DNA of 64,000 bases from Iris pallida. Its lineage: Eukaryota > Streptophyta > Magnoliopsida > Asparagales > Iridaceae. The translations under genes and the position numbers were made by a program. Under the pieces are notes generated by a model. That model was given only the letters and a program-made list of their open reading frames with translations, did no database searches and was not told where the DNA came from. Position 1 is the stretch's first letter; every line of letters starts with the position of its first letter. Shown here piece by piece: positions 11,639 to 24,000 of the stretch. The DNA lies in assembly GCA_029216955.1 (NCBI GenBank), contig JANAVB010015600.1:29856874-29920873 (forward strand), read 5' to 3'.

Positions 11639-11899
11639 TCAACGATTATTTGTATATTCTGTCGCAGCTCAGGACACCACTACGACGAATGCCGTAAAAG
11701 ACGGAGGCTACGCTTGTACTGTGGATCACCTACTCACCAAGTCAAAGATTGTCCGGAGACCGTTGATCGCACTGCCCGAGAACAAGCACGAGGAGCATTA
11801 GGACTGCAGCAGAAGGACCCGCCTCTCCAGATTCAGCAGCTATATGGAGCATTACCGCATGGACCAGTCTACGTCAGGACAGTTGAAAAAGGTTGAAGA
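11639..11899 (+). pseudogene. Gag remnant of H: two zinc knuckles
   Basis: A short frame opens after a TAG near 11636. It contains a complete CX2CX4HX4C knuckle (CIFCRSSGHHYDEC), then KRRRLRLYCGSPTHQVKDCP, where the first Cys of the second knuckle is replaced by Arg. A Gln-rich linker and VRTVEKG follow, the point at which protease would begin in complete relatives. The gag C-terminal region binds nucleic acid in the virus-like particle. Upstream (10950-11635) the usual capsid region cannot be recognised in any frame. The closest relative in the window is the gag of element C, with the same knuckle pair and linker. The fragment is far too short to be a working gag. Confidence 0.7.
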
Positions 11900-13936
11900 G
11901 ATTACAGTCCCGGAGAAACACTGAAGTTAGACTGAAGACAGAAGATTTCTTTTGCATGGTTGGAAAAACCATGTATCTTGATTAGCAACCTAGTTTTTCT
12001 TAAATTTCTTTTAGCATCTAGACCATTTCTTGGAACTTCTTGTTTTCTATTTTGGAATCTTGGTTGGTATTCGAAACTTAACTCGAGATATTGTTTCCTA
12101 TTCGTTGATTGGTACTCCTCCAATCCATTCTTCGTAACCTTGCTCTTTTCGAGATTCTACTCAGGAATTTTGTTTCCTATTCAGGACTAGTTACAATTTA
12201 TAAATTTTGTTTTCTTTCTGAAGTTCAATTTTTTATTTGGGGATTGTTGGAATTTGATTTTTATTCAATACTTGTTTTTATTCACCGTTCAAGACATCGT
12301 TTGAAAACTTCGGTTTCGACATGTTCCCTATGTGAGATTTCGTTTCCTACGTGGCTTGTTTTCTACTTAGAAATTGTTCCGTTCACAACTTTGCTTCGAT
12401 CTTGTTCCCTATTTGAGGTATCGCTTGTTTCATGGATATTGTTTTACTCATCCATTGATTCTTTTCCTACTCGTAACTTGATTCCATTCGAGATTTTAAG
12501 ATCCTGTTTCCTATTTCGAGACTTTGTTTTGTTCGTGATTTTGTCTCCCATCCAAGATTTATCGGACTTTGAATTTCAGTTCCTACTCGCGACTCGTTGA
12601 GACCGTGTTCCCTATTCCAAATCTTGTCTCCTCGTTGAGATTTTCTATTCGAGAATTTGTTCCTTATTCACGACTTTGTTGATACTTGATTTTCTATTTT
12701 CCACTGTGTACCTTATTGAGATTTCGTTTTCTATTCAAGTTTTTGCTCGAGGTTTCATTGTTATTCAAAATTTTATTAAAACTTGTTTCCAGTACGAGAT
12801 TTTATTTCTTATTTTGAAACTTGTCTCCTATCTGATACCTTGCTTCAGTTCATCCTTCGAGACTCTGTTATCCCCTCGGGATAATGTCCTACATATGGAA
12901 TCATGTTACCATTCTAGATATCAGTTGAAATTCTGTTATAGTTTGAAACTTCGCTCCCTGTCTGAAATTTTAAATCTTCCTGGTTGCCCTTTTGTGCTCA
13001 CCGATGGGATCCCTTGTCGTCTCTTAGGACCTAATAAATCCTTGTATTCTAATAGTCAGGTAACTTCACCATTTCCGTGACTTGGACTATTGAAACTCAT
13101 TTTGAATTCCTTGAAACTCTTTTGAAATTCCTAGGGATAAAGTCGAGAGGCTATTCGATGACCTACTATGGCATGACAGTTGCACGCTGCAGCCATTAGC
13201 TGGATTATGGAGACTGAGGGTTCACTGCAGCCAGTAGCGCACTGGCGAGGCAGGAACTCTAAGTTGAAGTGATTTCAGACAATCATAGGTTTTCGAGTAC
13301 TGTCGAGACTTGTCCTAAATTCTTCATGTCATGATCTCTTGGGTTGCTTCGTTGATGATTGTTGGAAAATGGATATAGTGCACAGAATATTCGATGACAT
13401 ATTATTATTTGAGTCACAGAGCCGGAAGTCCACTGCAGTCAGATATATACTGGCGGGGTAGGGATCTAAGCAAAGTGATTTCAAATACCTATATGTTCTC
13501 GGGTATCATAGAAATTATATTCCTTTTTCATATGATTATTGGTTTTCGAGAATCACAAATTCTTGCACGTTTATCCTGATTTGATACTGTACCTCCTGAG
13601 TATTTTGTATGTTTCCTCGATCAATCCTTGCTAACTTTCCATTAACATTTTATCATTAGATAATAGAATTCCTCAAAATTATACATTGACAGAGTTTGAT
13701 TCCATACTTCGTTTGTGTCTTGTCTAAACTTCGATCTTAAATCATGACTATCTAACCATGATTTTCCTATCTTGTCCTAGCCCACTTGTGTTAAAATATC
13801 AAAATTTTTATCGTACTTAATAGTTGTGTCTTCATAATTTTGCTCATCTAAGTTGTAATTGGAACTTCATTCTATCTCGTGCCTATTTGATTCTTGATCA
13901 TTTATCGTGTTATTCCAACTTCTTGTGTGTAATTAT
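11900..13936 (+). other. T-rich non-coding filler where H pol should be
   Basis: From about 11980 to 13000 the sequence is an irregular repetition of TTTCCTATTC, GAGATTTTGTT and ACTTGTTCC-like words without a fixed period. 13142-13275 and 13388-13510 are diverged direct copies sharing ATTCGATGAC, CACTGCAG.CAG, ACTGGCG.GG and AAGTGATTTCA. No RT, RNaseH or integrase motif is present in any frame. The 163 and 134 codon frames here are Phe/Leu/Ser-rich products of this composition and not convincing genes. Confidence 0.6.
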
Positions 13937-14495
13937 CGTACGGGTCTCAAGGCTCAGAGAGCGTCTCAGAGTTACTTAGGATCGGCAGAAGCACTGGGCG
14001 GACAGCAGCAGACGGCCACTAGAGTTTGCAGTTGGGGATAGAGTGTTCTTGAAGATCTCACCGACTAGAGGCGTCATCAGATTTGGCAAGGGCGGGAAGC
14101 TCAGTCCGAGGTACACTGGGCCCTTCGACGTGACGACGTGGATTGGCAAGGTGGCATATCGACTAGCGCTTCCAGCCAGCTTGGAGGGAGTGCATGATGT
14201 TTTCCAAGTGTTCCAGCTTCGACGCTACATTTCAGATTCGAGCCATGTGGTGGACTATTCAGAGCTAGAGGTGGGTCCGAGCTTGACCTACGAGGAGCAG
14301 CCAGTGGAGATCTTGGATAGGAGGGAGAAACAACTGCGGAACCAGACCATTCCACTTGTCCGCGTCATGTGGAGACACCACTCTCCGGGAGAGTGCACGT
14401 GGGAGTGCGAAGACGAGATGCGAGAGCGCTATACTAGCTTGTTGCTTGGTTGTATTTGTGTGTTAAAATTTTTTCTATTTTTTTTCAATAAATGA
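13937..14495 (+). pseudogene. H integrase C-terminus with Tekay-type chromodomain
   Basis: Similarity to the Tekay integrase tail begins near 13937, with one in-frame TAG near 14016. It continues through WADSSRRPLEF, VGDRVFLKISPTRG, GKLSPRYTGPF and FQVFQLRRYI to the chromodomain-like end PVEILDRREKQLRNQTIPLV and CTWECEDEMRERY. In complete elements this domain follows the integrase core and is thought to guide insertion into chromatin. The catalytic core (D,D,E) is missing. The end differs from B and C (YTSLLLG in place of YPYLF) and the frame runs on to 14495. Elements B and C carry the same segment, and all three are followed by the TTCGAGGA(C/T)GAAATTTT motif and a polypurine tract. Confidence 0.85.
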
Positions 14496-14562
14496 TTTGT
14501 GTTTGAACTTTTTGTGAATTGAGATTTATGTGGGTCTTCGAATTTCGAGGATGAAATTTTTC

Positions 14563-14574
14563 AAGGGGGAGAGA
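14563..14574 (+). promoter_or_regulatory. Polypurine tract of H
   Basis: AAGGGGGAGAGA immediately before the 3' LTR (14577), downstream of AATTTCGAGGATGAAATTTT. Position and composition are those of the plus-strand DNA synthesis primer. Confidence 0.8.
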
Positions 14575-14576
14575 TT

Positions 14577-17500
14577 TGTAACTCCACTTTTTCCATTTTA
14601 GTGGAATTTAAATTTTTAATAATAATATTTCATTTTCTTTTTCCTATAAATATATGCTTTATGAATATTTTGGAGGGAAAGAATTTGGAGCGGGAATATT
14701 TTCTAATTTTTAAAAGTTGGTTACAACTAATTTGAGTGGTCCCTACTCATTTGAAATGTTATAACTAAAATTCCTGAAATACTGCAATTTATTAAAAGGC
14801 AGAGGGGTTTCTTGCATTAATTGAGTGGAGGATTAATACGTAATTTATGAAAACGGGGTGGGGATTAGTACAAAAGCACCAATGGTGGAGGGGCCTAGAT
14901 GAAAATTTTCACTTCTCTATATACTTCAACTGAGGAGAGAGAAATTCATTCTCCTCAGTTATTTTTCGGCAGAGCTCGGCCGAGCTTTCTCTGCTCCTCC
15001 CCAATTTCTAGGGTTTCGCCCATCCATGGCGGTCATCACCTCCGCAGTCACCAGCGTCGATGGGGCTGGCGATGGCGTCGGGCTCCCACACCAGCGCCTG
15101 AGGATCTCTCCGGCGGCGGTCTTCTCTGACAGCGGCGACGAAACCGATCTCTCCGGCGACGGTGGCGACCAGGCGCGCACCCTCCGGCGACCGATACATC
15201 GGCGACGATGGTGGACGCAGGCTTTCCGGTGATATCGATGGCGAGAGTGAAGCTTCCACGCCTAGGCAAATGTTCTCGGCGGTTGTTCCAACTGTAGGTG
15301 GCGGAGTAGCCGATCGGTTCTCCGACGTCAGCGGCGCACTCTCCGGCATCGAGCACTCGACGTGCTTCTTCGTTTCCTCGGCGGCGTTGCATTTCTCCGA
15401 CGACGACTACATCGATCAGCCGATCCTCTTCTTCGACGGATCTTGGGGCAAGGTTCGATAGCTACACGAGCGCTCCACCGCGACAGCTGCGAAGACGGTG
15501 CGGTGCTCTCGACAACGAGCAACTGGCCATTTTTTCGGTGATCATCGATGACTCTACGGCTCGACACGAGGACATTTGAAGAACGGTGAGTTAATTGATC
15601 TGAGATTCTCCATTTTGATTGATTTCTCAATTTCTTAAGGATTAGCGACAATTCTTCGAAAATGATTCTTCTCCTTGTGCACGATCTGTTCGTCGACTGT
15701 TACAGGAAATTTTGGTACAGTTGAGTCAGAGGAGCGTGTCCGACTTATTAGTACGATTCTCTTCCAGGTATTACTCTATTTTCTTCTTGTTTCTAGCATT
15801 ATTGCGTGGGGGAGATCGATTTTCTTAACAAGTGGAATTGGTGGGGTTTGGTCGGGTTGTAGGTGGTGGTCGTTCTGTGTTCGAGACTGAGATCGTGTCC
15901 AACTTTTAGTTCATGATCGATTCTGGCTGGTGTGGACGTAGTATTTATTGGCAACAGATCGGATTTGTTGGGATGAAGGAGATCAGGAATTAGCAACTTA
16001 GCAGTAGCCATTGTGCATAACCACTTGTGTGGTATGTGTCCTGTGGCTCTCGACCGTGTCCCTGGAAGGTGGTGCGGGGCTACCAGTGGCAAACTCTTTG
16101 AGAGTGTGATACGGGTGCGTGTCCAGTTCGTGATTGAACATTGGTCGAGTGTCCATCATGGCCTCTACTGGTGTCCAGCATAGAGAAGTCGGGTGCACGA
16201 TTTTAAGCTGGTTTAGCTTGATTCATGTGAAGGATTGACAGAAGTAGCAGTTGGCGGGCTTGGGAAAATTTGTTTTGGTTAAACTGATTTTATATTTTTA
16301 TGTATAAATTTCTGTATAACTTCCTTGTGGATTTTGATTGTATTATGTTCTAAATTTTTTCTAAATTCTGAGTTTAGCAGTTTCCTATAATCTTGAGTAA
16401 TGCAGCCATGAATTTCGAATGGGTGTTGGAGTGAATTGGTATATTTGGTGTGATGGGTTTAAATGGCAGGTTCATATGTTTTTACTATTTCTAGTACTGG
16501 CAGGAATGTAAATAACCTGATTAAGTTAGTTTGGCTCAAATGGGCCACAGTATAAGTTTAATATAAGTCAGGCAGTCTAAACAGTGTGTTTAGCAGTAGA
16601 GTTGTGTTGTCAATGCTAGGTTACTATATAAGTTTATTATAACAGTCATGATTACTATGTTAACTAGCTCTAAAATATGTTTCTTCTAGTAAGAATATGA
16701 TGTTTAAATAATGGAGGGGCTTCTGTCATATGAATATATATATTTTCCATTGATGGATTTAGTTTCATATTTTGCTTAAGTTTGGTTTTGATAAATTTGG
16801 GTCAGGACAATGGTAGAGAGCTAGTGTTGTGTGTGGGTGGTTCTGTTGCAGGTTAGGGACCTAGCTAATTTTATTCTAATAATGGTTTTAAGAATAGTTG
16901 CAAGGAAGAATAATTACTGAATAGTTAATATCTGGGTTTAACCAATATTATAATTGTAGAACTACAAATACCAATTTAGAGCTTGTTTAGTTATTAATCA
17001 ACTTGTACCCAATAAATCAGGAGGACATCCAGTTCCATTGTTCATCCGTACTTTCCCAGAGCCAGGCAAGTACTTTTCTACGGTTTTGTGCATTTACATT
17101 CCTGTACCATTTCTTGTGACACGTCATGGCACGATATTCATGTACTCCTGTATTCCTGTACCCTTGCTCTTGTACTTATTAGTGTCGGGTGGGGAAATAC
17201 ACTAGCCATGTGACCAATCCCGGTTACTATATATTCTTGTACCTAGCTTAGGCCTCGCACTGTGCATGCGGGTCCTAAGTCGTACCATATTCATGTACTC
17301 CTGTGCATGCTCCTGTACTCACCCCAGCCGGTCATATGGACTAGATGTATTTCAATATTGTGCACTTGTCATGTCTGGTACTTCAGGATTATAGTTTCAT
17401 TCCTGTACTTTACATGTTCCTGTACTTTACATTCATGTACTATAGTTCCTGTACTTATTTTCCTGTACTACTTTCCTGTACTTTCATGTTCATTCCTGTA

Positions 17501-17946
17501 TTTTATTTTCCTGTACTCCTGTACCCTGTTCATATCATGTTCATGTTTCATTACCTAGAACTGTACTTTGCTCCGCTCCTGAATAGGATATGTTGCAGGT
17601 ATGCTTGCGGGACATTGTTCTACTCTATGGGCCAGAGCCCAGGATTTAGCTGAGCAGGATGAGGCTTAGCTTGAGGCTTCAGGTTTAGATTACTTAGCTT
17701 TACTTTGAGGTATTGACTTTAGAGTTCATAGCACTTTTCATTCCTGTTGATTCTGGTATATTATGATATCTGGATTTATGGATTATGGTGATCATTCTGG
17801 GATATGTTTTTAGATGCTGTGATTCTATACTTTCATGTTTATCTGGTTAGTTTTTCCTAGCTTGGTACAGCTTACTTCGTCGTGTCTAACGACGAAGGCT
17901 GGGCGTGTCCAACTCGTGTCCGATTATTTGGGAGCGGGTCGTGACA
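14577..17946 (+). repeat. Element H 3' LTR
   Basis: 3370 bp, same length as the 5' LTR with no net indel and about 30 substitutions by eye. Contains the same TATA-like box, GC-rich leader frames and CCTGTACT array. Confidence 0.95.
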
Positions 17947-17948
17947 GT

Positions 17949-17960
17949 GCTCTAATACCA
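17949..17960 (-). promoter_or_regulatory. Primer binding site of F (tRNA-iMet type)
   Basis: On the minus strand TGGTATTAGAGC, three bases inside the 5' LTR end. It differs at one base from the canonical TGGTATCAGAGC complementary to initiator tRNA-Met. H inserted within it, duplicating GTGCT. Confidence 0.85.
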
Positions 17961-19948
17961 TTATGTCATGCCCCGCTCCCATAGGAGCGATCCTCCTTGC
18001 TAAGGCATGATGCCGTACGAGCCTAGATTGCGCTCGTGCAAGGCGGATTCCATAACGGTCGATTTCAGTTGTTGCGACGAGGTCGTCGCACAGAAGTCCC
18101 AAGTAGAGACATTGAATAATAGCAGCAGAATGTGAAACAAAACACAAGTCATTGCAAAACACTTCTTTTATTAATATTGAAACAATATTTACAATGGGGC
18201 GCAAGGCCTTGATTACAAGTCTCTCAAGCTCACTCATCTCACATTACAAGTCACTCAGCTCTCTCTCATCTCTCAATACATGTCTTGAACCAGCGGATAC
18301 TACGGAAGGTGACGTCCATACATTATGTCCCGTATAAGTCTTGACTCCATACGGCCGCACGCTTCGAATCGCCAAGGAACTCCGTGCCTCAACGCATCCA
18401 AACGAGCTCCGTACCACAAGCTTCTACCTGTACCTGCACATGAAAACTATGAGGGTGTCAGTACTCAACTGTACTGGGGGAATGAGCTCCTCGCCCACCC
18501 ATATAAAACCAACATGTTTGATTTACTTCGTGCAACATAACCCTTTCTGATTGTCTTTCTACTCTTGCCTTATGATTAGTTTTTAGGACGACGCCTTGGC
18601 CTATTCTGTGTCTCTAGACCATCCCGTGCTTTGCACCAACAACGTTAACTCAACAACGTTAACCTATCAAGTCGTGTTTGCCTTACGGCCCAAAATCAGA
18701 GACGCAACTACACGATAGACTCCATTTTTGTGTGACCGTGCTACAAACCCTTGCTGAGGCCGTGCCTCGCATCTCAGTGAGACTTACCATATCGCCGCCT
18801 CGCGGCCCTTGCCACCAAGCGGTCCTTGTTACTTTGATCACCAACTGACCCAACCAAGACTTGTGGGTTAAGTGTCACTCGACCAACTTTGCCTTGCGGC
18901 CTTTCCTGACTTAGACTCAAGACAACTCACATCCAAACTATGCAACTTATATGCCGACAACATAAGACTCGACGCCACATCTCGTGTCGAAGTACGTCGC
19001 CTACGTTGTAACCAAATCTTAGGCCCAACATTTTGTGTTTCAACTATACTCATACATTCAATTCGACTCCTTGATATACTGCATTCAATACTCGACTCAA
19101 TCCAAAGGCATATACTCGGTTCACCGCCCATGTCGACTCAACTATATGAACTAGTCACTAGCGCCCAACGCTATAATGGACTCCTTTTGAGCTTTTAATA
19201 AGACGGACGCTCCTTGCCAGCGCAAGTAGCTAGCTCCGCTGCAAGTCCCTGCTAACCCGTGCGGTCATCCAGCACAGCTAGGAATGTCGCTATCGCAACG
19301 GTTCCCATGGGCCACCTGGGCCGCCGTTCGAGAAACAGTTTATTTTACCTTGTACAAGTTGTCCAATGACCATCCAATACTCGACTCGAACTGACGTCTT
19401 ACACAGTCAATCTACTTCTAGTGTTACCATCTCTTTCAGGGCTACGTTCAATACTTCTCACATCTGAGACCTTGCCTCGACGACCCAGTCGCGGGCATTC
19501 TTCTTTCTTGCCTCGATGACCCAGTCACGAGCATTCTTCTTTCTTGCCTCAACGACCCAGTCATGAGCATTCTTCTTTCTTGCCCTATCATTTTACTCAA
19601 TTCAAGAACAACTATTGAAACACTTTTCAAACTCAATAAATCAACCATGGCCCGTGCCTTAAAATACTAAGTCCGTGCCATCGTGTCTTGAACCAACTTG
19701 AAACTCTATGTGACACCACTACCCAAGTCATACTCTATATGACGGGCCTTACAACCGAGAGACTATGTGGTTATACCCAGCCGTAGAACTCATAGGGCCG
19801 TGCCTGCTACTACTCCTGTTAGCTTAACGTAACTCGCCTAACTTACTTTGCAACAACTTGACGAACAAAGGCTGCGTCAAGCCTTGCGTCGTAGGAATGT
19901 GTCGTGCACGCGTTTGACTTGAACAACCAAGCTATTTGGGGTGCCTAG

Positions 19949-21039
19949 TGTAGGAGCGTAAAAAGTGCTCCAATGAAAGAGTCATCTCATTCGTAAGTGG
20001 CCTGCTTTATGCCTAACAGAACGGGTAATTTCTTTACGCCCAAGACAAGGCTAATTGTATTACGCCTAAACAGATTGATCATTTTACACTTGGGTCTACA
20101 CCGGTGATTTTACGCCAAGGACTGAGCAGCCTCTTTCACGCAGGACAAAAGCTATCAAATCTCGCATTTAATGCAGACTTTGACATGAAGATATCAATGA
20201 TGGCATTTACCACAGAATTCAATAGAATTTGTCTCATACAAAGACCATTGTTGTCGTTTATAGAGATCGAGCTACTTTACGCTCACTGAATGGTTTCTTT
20301 TACGCACGGAGTTTTACGTGAGTCCTTACGCTCATAAAAAATAATGTGTGCGTGAAGTCTATTTGAGCCATTTTACGCTCAAGGTTATTCAATAACCACT
20401 TTACGCTGGAAACCTATGACAGAGCTAGTTTACGCTCATCTTTTTACGCCCTATTCGTTCTGACCAGTTTGGAACGTGGTGTGCCTACGTGGTCTTCATG
20501 CCACATATTTCGAAGAACGTGTGTACATGTATCCTATTCTTACTGAGATAATGGGACACGTGTCAGCATATACAGAGGATGATTCTGATCGTGGAGGGCA
20601 GTTGTTAGCGTAAAGATAGATTTCGATGCTCTTTTACGCACGAAAGCCCCAGTCTATAAATAGACTAATTTTTCTCATAACACACATAGGGAGAGACATG
20701 AGAGAATACAGAGATCAGAGCTTCGATATTTTGATTCTCTAGAGCATCCTTCTTCAACTTTTCTTCCAGAACAAAGTGAAGCAAAGCAGGAAAGCATTCG
20801 GCCTCGCCATCAGTGCCCAAGTGCGTCGATACCTTTCTGGTGCATTAGTTCTTCCAAATTGTTCTACTTCAAGCAGTGATCTTTATCATCATCATATGGT
20901 CCAAGGAACAAAGTGATCATTTACGAATCAGACTTCCATAGCAATACTTTCCCAGAATCAAATTTGTACTTCTTGTACTTTTTTTCTTGTTTTTGTTTTC
21001 AAAAGCCAATTCCTGCAAGGCATTTTGTTAATCAAAACA
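19949..21039 (+). repeat. Element G 5' LTR
   Basis: 1091 bp. It contains at least a dozen exact or near-exact TTTACGC / GCGTAAA motifs between 19955 and 20640, and a TATA box at 20655-20662 set in the short palindrome AGTCTATAAATAGACT. The 3' copy is 32179-33269. Confidence 0.95.
20655..20662 (+). promoter_or_regulatory. TATA box of G LTR
   Basis: TATAAATA inside AGTCTATAAATAGACT, followed by ACACACATAGGGAGAGAC, a plausible transcription start region. The same box is at 32885-32892 in the 3' LTR, and a near copy on the opposite strand (31991-32000) drives the antisense gene. Confidence 0.75.
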
Positions 21040-21042
21040 AAA

Positions 21043-24000
21043 ATGGCGACTCTGCTGGGGACTACCTTCTCCTCTGACGAGGAGGTGATTGCTCAATATG
21101 ATGATGTTTCGATCGGTTCAACCAAGAAGACTCTGGTGGTACACTTCGACCAGACTGCCTATGAAGAAATGCTCCGAACTGGGGGTGGTTCTCGCCATTC
21201 CAATGTTCAAAAGTCTCGCAAAGCACGAAAAGTTTGGATTCCCAAATCCAAAGTGATTTCTGATCTCTCTGCTGCTTCTGATGACAAGGGGATTCTTCCC
21301 ACTCTTGTCGTAGGAGCTCCCGTTCATAACGAGGCAGTCCCTACTTCAAAGTTGCACTCGAAGTGTGACGATTTGTCTCCCGTTTGTAACGGTGAAGATA
21401 ACCAGGTTTCACGCCCACTGCGTAAAAATCAAGTTTCACGCTCAGTGGGTAAGAACCAAATTTTACGCTCAGTTCATAAGAATGAGTCTTCCATTCGTAA
21501 TGAGGCAGACTCTAAAGCTTGTGCTTCTGGATGTAAGAATCAGTCTCCCGTCGGTGACGTGGTAGGCCCAAATAAATTACGCTCCTCGCGTAAAACAAAA
21601 TCTCCCGTTGGTAACGTGGTAGATAACAAGATTTTACGTTCCATGCGTAAAGATAAATCTCCTGTCTATGACAGTGTAGATGAAATTCACAATGATGCTC
21701 ATATGTCAAATGTGAATGTATCTAAACGTGTGCAGCGTAAAAATATTGTTGGTAAAACTTCTGTTCTACACCAACAACCTTCTTATACTGCTTTACGTAA
21801 GGTACCAAATTTATAAATCACACGCCAAGAAAATGGAGTCCTGCGTGCTAAATCTCAAGATTTACGCACACAATTCCAAACGCGTAGAAATGTACAATTT
21901 GGTTCTGCGAATGCAGCCAGTCATCTTCTTTATACACAAGGGACTAAACGTTTTTCTACCCCGAATGTAATAAAGAAGAATACTTCATCCACTCCTTCTG
22001 ACTTACATGAATTGCTAATGCAAAAGCGTAAGAATAGACAATCTCCGATGACATTCCCCCAAGAAAAACATCTTTGTGAATACCACCAGGTTGTGATCAA
22101 CTGTTGTTGTTCGGCTTCAAGACGATCAGTTTTTGATCGATTGAGTTTCAATGTACCTCCACATCAAGCTGAAGACCAAGAACATGAGTTGCCATATGTG
22201 TCAGTCAACATGGCATCTCATACTAACAGAGGACGACATCCAAGACGGAACACGTCCCAAACTCCAAGTCAACAACAGTTCAACAGGCTTCTTGATTCCT
22301 TTGAAGGAGTATATCAGAATACTCGATCAAGAAGACTATGACATTTTCAGACTTCTGATTCAGAGGCTGGGGGTACTCAATCTTTTGAGCCTGATACCGA
22401 TAGCGTGGATTCGTACTTCTATACAAATACTTCTGTATCTTCAAGGGAGGTTGAATCCTACGCTATTGGAGATAAGCCAGAGACGTCATCTGCTAATACA
22501 GAACAACGTCTCACTGCTGTTGACTAATCACTGAAGGATATACTTAACATGGTGCAAAGCATGCATCAAATAATTTTGAATCAGCAAACTGCTCAACCGA
22601 CAGTAGTGACACCGGCACCAGTAGCAGCACAAACTCAAGATAGTCAAGGGGCTGAAATACCTTTGAACATTCAAGAGCCCGCTGCTAATCAAAATTCGGC
22701 ATCTCCGGATCCCATTATTCCAGAAGATGTACCACCTCCAGTGGGGGTCATGGTACATCCAACGACTACTCAGTCAAATGTGCTTCCTCAAACCAGTGAA
22801 GCCATTCAAGCAGTGCATGAACTTAAAGCACAGTTTGAAGTTTTAAGGCACAAAGATCAACTCCAGAGGCTAGGGATTAAGCAACCTTATCCTCCTCATT
22901 GGAATGATGTACCCTTTCCACCGAAGTTCAAGCCACAATCCATGGTTTTGTTCGATGGAAAAGCATCTCCCAGTCAATATATCAATTACTTTAATATTAT
23001 GACTGTACACTAGCAGAAAAATGATGCTCTTCTCACTCGAGTGTTCATCGGATGTCTGACGGGTTCAGCTTACGACTGGTATCGTAGCTTATCCGATAAC
23101 TCTATTTCGTCTTTTGACGAATTCAAAGCAATGTTCCTCTCCCGCTTCTATGAAGAAGGTAAGGACATGAACATGTCCTCCTTGATAGAAATCAAATAAA
23201 AAGAGAAAGAAGATACTCGGACGTTCATTGAACGTTTCCGACAGGCTACTCTAAAGATGCCTCCTGGTATGCCAGATTCAGCGTTGATTGACACGTACAA
23301 GATGAATCTGCGACCATCCATCGCTGTCTTCACAGGTTCCCAATTCACAGATTGGGCTTCGTTCATCATAGCAGCAGTTTCTGCCGAGACCAATGGTAGG
23401 TTGGCTCGCGAACATAGGATGATTTTTGCTTCAGAAGATAAAGGGAAGAAAAATAATCCTGGCAATAATTCCGGCAATCATAATATGAAAGAAAAAGATA
23501 CTCTTATGGTCAATCTTTCCAAGAACAAGACGACATCAAGTAATCAAGAATCTTCCAGGCCAAAGGAAGAATACTCCTTTGACGAAAGCGATATCCCAGG
23601 GATATTCCAATGTCTGGTGAAAAGTGGTAAACTTCAGATTCCAGAGCCAAAGAGGCCTAATGAGGTGAATCTGACTGACAATCCCAAGTATTGTATCTAT
23701 CATAGATACATTAATCATCCTACCAGTGCTTGCTATGTCTGGAAAAAGAAGATCCAAGAGCTGATAAATGGTGGCGCCATCGCTTTAACCAATGATGACC
23801 ATACGGTGACAACCAATATGGTTTCTCTTCAGTTTGGGGATTTTCCTCCACAGCAAGTCCCAGATGGAATTATACCAATTCCGAAGGCGACGATGAAGAT
23901 TGTGAATATCCCGCCTGCCAGGGAAGAAAATACAGGATTGCTACCTCTCACATTGAAGAATGGCAAAATCATGTGGGTACATCCTGACTTAGTGCCTGAA

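Larger units (their letters stand above)
7492..17946 (+). mobile_element. Element H: young non-autonomous Tekay/Del-type gypsy element
   Basis: Flanked by the 5-bp duplication GTGCT (7487-7491 and 17947-17951). Both LTRs are exactly 3370 bp and I count about 30 differences by eye, so the insertion is recent. Ends are TGTAACTCC...GGGTCGTGACA. The 3.7 kb interior keeps a gag zinc-knuckle piece (about 11639-11899), then about 2 kb of T-rich non-coding sequence, then the integrase tail with chromodomain (about 13937-14495) and a polypurine tract. Protease, RT, RNaseH and the integrase core are absent, so it must have moved with enzymes from another element. It lies just inside the PBS end of F. 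Confidence 0.9.

Noticed and set aside
12109..13080. 163- and 134-codon frames in the H filler, considered as a captured gene
   Set aside because: Phe, Leu and Ser dominate and the DNA is an irregular repetition of a few T-rich words; no start context, domain or homologue in the window.
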